Shown in pieces: positions 7,524 through 9,161 of a stretch of DNA of 9,161 nt. The notes under the pieces are model-generated. The model had not been told where the DNA came from. It was given only the letters and a program-made list of their open reading frames with translations, and ran no database searches. The DNA is taken from positions 1-9,161 of the forward strand of contig JASLBD010000486.1 in assembly GCA_030146745.1 (NCBI GenBank), read 5' to 3'. Numbering within the stretch: position 1 is the stretch's first letter; each line of letters starts with the position of its first letter. The DNA comes from Allosphingosinicella sp. GTDB taxonomy: Bacteria; Pseudomonadota; Alphaproteobacteria; Sphingomonadales; Sphingomonadaceae. Both the position numbers and the translations under genes were made by a program.

Positions 7524-8579
7524 ATGGACGACCGAGACTCACTTGCGAGATTGACGGAGCGCGAGAAGATTTGCCTGCGGCAATGGCTGCAGCATAAGTC
7601 TGCCAAGGAAATCGCCGCGGATCTCGGCATTTCCCACCATGCAGTCGAGAAGCGCCTCAAGATGGCGCGCACCAAGCTTGGCGCGACGTCGTCCCTGGAA
7701 GCCGCTCGGATGCTCGGTGAGGCCGAAGGGTACGGTCAAGCGGTAGCCCAATCGTCGGACCTGGTTTCTAATGCTCTCCCGCCACACCCAGGCTTCACTC
7801 GTTCAACAGTCCTCGGAGTGGCCATCATGATCCTCGTCGGAGCAATTGTGCTCGGGTTGCTTTTGCAGCCCGCGACCTTCTCGCAAGCGGCTAACAACCA
7901 GCCGGCGGCGGCGCCTGGAGAACGGGTATCCGCCCCCGGCTCGGTGCCGACCGCCGGCACCGAGGCTGCCTTGAGGAGGCTTGTCGCCGGGCTGGCGAGC
8001 GGATCGCCCGACTACGACAAGCTTTCTCCGCGGTTCGCGGAAGTCGTCCGCCGGGACCTACCCATGACCGGTCGCCTGTTCAGCTCGATGGGCGAGCTGA
8101 AGTCGATGACGTTCCGCGAGCGCGGGCCGATGGGCGACGACGTCTACAACCTGGTGTTCGCCAACGGCGGGGTGATCATGTCGGCCGCGCTCGATGCCGA
8201 CGGCAGGATGGCCGGCGGCATCCTCGAACCTGTGGGATCGCCTGGAGAACGGGTATCCGCTCCAGGCTCGGTGCCGACCGCCGGCCCCGAGGCTGCCCTG
8301 CGAAGGCTTGTCGCCGGGCTGGCGAGCGGCTCGCCCGACTACGACAAGCTCTCTCCGCAGTTCGCCCAAACCGTCCGCCGGGACCTGCCCATGACGCATC
8401 GCCTGTTCAGCTCGATGGGCGAGCTGAAGTCGGTGACTTTCCGCGAGCGCGGCGCGATGGGCGACGACGTCTACAACCTGGTGTTCGCCAACGGCGGGGT
8501 AACAATGTCGGCCACGCTCGATGCCGACGGCAGGATGGCCGGCGGCATTCTCCAACCGGTGGGGCCGCCGGGGCGCTGA
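7524..8579 (+). CDS. Membrane-anchored LuxR-type HTH protein with duplicated C-terminal domain
   Basis: A 351-aa protein. Residues 10-65 form a GerE/LuxR-type DNA-binding domain (LTEREKICLRQWLQHKSAKE, then IAADLGISHHAVEKRLKMAR, KLG), of a type common in sphingomonads. One membrane helix follows at about 95-115 (VLGVAIMILVGAIVLGLLL), so the HTH should be cytoplasmic and the rest periplasmic. The exterior part is two near-identical 109-residue units (131-239 and 240-348). Each has a Pro/Ala linker, an ALRRLVAGLASGSPDYDKLS helix and a GELKS-TFRERG-MGDDVYNLVF beta section. From memory the unit resembles the accessory domain that follows or precedes serine hydrolases in sphingomonads. I start at ATG 7524 because the HTH begins right after it; the open frame upstream to 7332 looks non-coding, and no clear ribosome site is seen. 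A one-component transmembrane sensor-regulator is inferred. Confidence 0.85.
   Translation: MDDRDSLARLTEREKICLRQWLQHKSAKEIAADLGISHHAVEKRLKMARTKLGATSSLEAARMLGEAEGYGQAVAQSSDLVSNALPPHPGFTRSTVLGVAIMILVGAIVLGLLLQPATFSQAANNQPAAAPGERVSAPGSVPTAGTEAALRRLVAGLASGSPDYDKLSPRFAEVVRRDLPMTGRLFSSMGELKSMTFRERGPMGDDVYNLVFANGGVIMSAALDADGRMAGGILEPVGSPGERVSAPGSVPTAGPEAALRRLVAGLASGSPDYDKLSPQFAQTVRRDLPMTHRLFSSMGELKSVTFRERGAMGDDVYNLVFANGGVTMSATLDADGRMAGGILQPVGPPGR
7914..8240 (+). repeat. Tandem repeat unit 1 (327 bp, in frame)
   Basis: The first of two direct copies inside the LuxR-type gene, beginning CCTGGAGAACGGGTATCCGC. It encodes residues 131-239. The period of 327 bp equals 109 codons. Hand comparison gives about 30 differences to unit 2, roughly 91% identity. 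Confidence 0.9.
8241..8567 (+). repeat. Tandem repeat unit 2 (327 bp, in frame)
   Basis: The second direct copy, adjacent to unit 1 with no spacer, encoding residues 240-348. Differences cluster in the FAEVVRR versus FAQTVRR helix and at the unit ends. The TFRERG and VYNLVFANGG blocks are nearly unchanged. Confidence 0.9.
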
Positions 8580-8625
8580 CGGCGGGGCGTACCTTCTTGC
8601 CACGAAAAGGAATGTTCACCTTCCA

Positions 8626-8658
8626 CCCTTAGCGGACATCCGCGATTTCGGCTAAGGG
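8626..8658 (+). promoter_or_regulatory. Hairpin masking the ribosome binding site of the sirtuin gene
   Basis: CCCTTAGC (8626-8633) pairs perfectly with GCTAAGGG (8651-8658). The 3' arm contains AAGGG, the likely Shine-Dalgarno sequence 6 nt before the ATG at 8665. No T-run follows. It could modulate translation of the deacylase gene, or end transcription of the upstream gene inefficiently. Confidence 0.4.
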
Positions 8659-8664
8659 CGGCCC

Positions 8665-9161
8665 ATGCGTGAGATCACCAACATCGTCATCCTTACCGGC
8701 GCGGGAATCTCGGCCGAAAGCGGAGTCGCCACCTTCCGGGGCCCGGACGGCCTGTGGGAGGGCCATCGGGTCGAGGATGTCGCGACTCCCGAGGCCTTTC
8801 GCCGCGATCCGGCCCTGGTCCAGGCCTTTTACGACGCCCGCCGCGGGAAACTGGGGAGCGTCGAGCCCAACGCCGCCCACCGCGCCCTCGCCCGGCTCGA
8901 CTCGGAATGGCCGGGCGAGCTTCTCATCGTCACCCAGAATGTCGACGATCTGCACGAGCGGGCGGGGGCCCGGCGGATGCTCCACATGCATGGCGAGCTC
9001 AAGTCGGCCTGGTGCCTCGCGTGCGATGCACGGATACCCTGGGAGGGCGAATTGTCGAGCGGGCCGCCCTGCCCCGCCTGCGGTGAGGCCGGGCGCATGA
9101 GGCCCGACATCGTCTGGTTCGGCGAGATGCCCTACGAGATGGAGCGGATCGACCGCGCCTT
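8665..9161 (+). CDS. cobB: NAD-dependent protein deacylase, Sir2 family (partial, 3' end outside window)
   Basis: The first 165 codons of a sirtuin, which removes acyl groups from lysines using NAD+. Visible are the NAD-binding GAGIS-AESGVATFRG (12-26), TQNVDDLH (90-97), catalytic His109 in LHMHGEL, a zinc knuckle with Cys117, Cys120, Cys136 and Cys139, and RPDIVWFGEMP near the window end. Tyr56 and Arg59 (FYDARR) match the YxxR pair of class III sirtuins such as E. coli CobB and SIRT5, which recognise acidic acyl groups, so desuccinylase activity is plausible. The ATG at 8665 is at the family start, with AAGGG upstream. The frame is intact up to the window edge. It follows the LuxR-type gene by 85 bp and may have its own control through the leader hairpin. 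Confidence 0.93.
   Translation, partial: MREITNIVILTGAGISAESGVATFRGPDGLWEGHRVEDVATPEAFRRDPALVQAFYDARRGKLGSVEPNAAHRALARLDSEWPGELLIVTQNVDDLHERAGARRMLHMHGELKSAWCLACDARIPWEGELSSGPPCPACGEAGRMRPDIVWFGEMPYEMERIDRA

Overview
The window looks like an alphaproteobacterial chromosome, most likely a sphingomonad. I infer this from the GC-rich right half, the LuxR-type helix-turn-helix protein of a style common in Sphingomonadales, the short DapB next to Nth, and the DUF6886-type protein. No rRNA or other taxonomic marker is present, so the assignment rests on protein style remembered from families, not on a search.

Left part (1 to about 4256): accessory DNA, probably one end of an integrated element. 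An operon of at least three overlapping or nearly touching genes comes first: the last codons of an upstream gene (3-56), a divergent glucokinase-fold protein with damaged ATP and zinc motifs (53-1063), and an unrecognised, visibly more AT-rich 258-aa gene (1066-1842). A control region follows, with a 7-bp inverted repeat directly before a consensus TTGACA box. It leads into a module with two small genes coupled by an ATGA overlap (1934-2164, 2161-2367), then a 103-aa acidic protein (2438-2749) coupled by ATGA to a 545-aa serine recombinase (2746-4383).

Junction: the recombinase reading frame runs straight through a tRNA-Arg(CCG) gene on the minus strand (4256-4332) and stops 51 bp beyond it. 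This is the signature of an element integrated into the 3' side of that tRNA gene, with its recombinase gene at the att site. The other attachment site is not in the window.

Right part (about 4333 to 9161): ordinary chromosome. A leftward set holds a DUF6886-type protein, a small one-helix membrane protein with a DUF3606-like tail, and a tight dapB-nth-small-peptide cluster (lysine/cell-wall precursor synthesis plus base-excision repair) ending at the tRNA. Rightward lie a membrane-anchored LuxR-HTH protein whose C-terminal domain is a recent tandem duplication, and the first 165 codons of a Sir2-family NAD-dependent deacylase cut by the window end.

The most interesting material is the degenerate-kinase operon, the coupled small proteins before the recombinase, the tRNA-derived recombinase tail, and the 327-bp in-frame duplication in the LuxR-type gene. 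I see no system that I can confidently call new.
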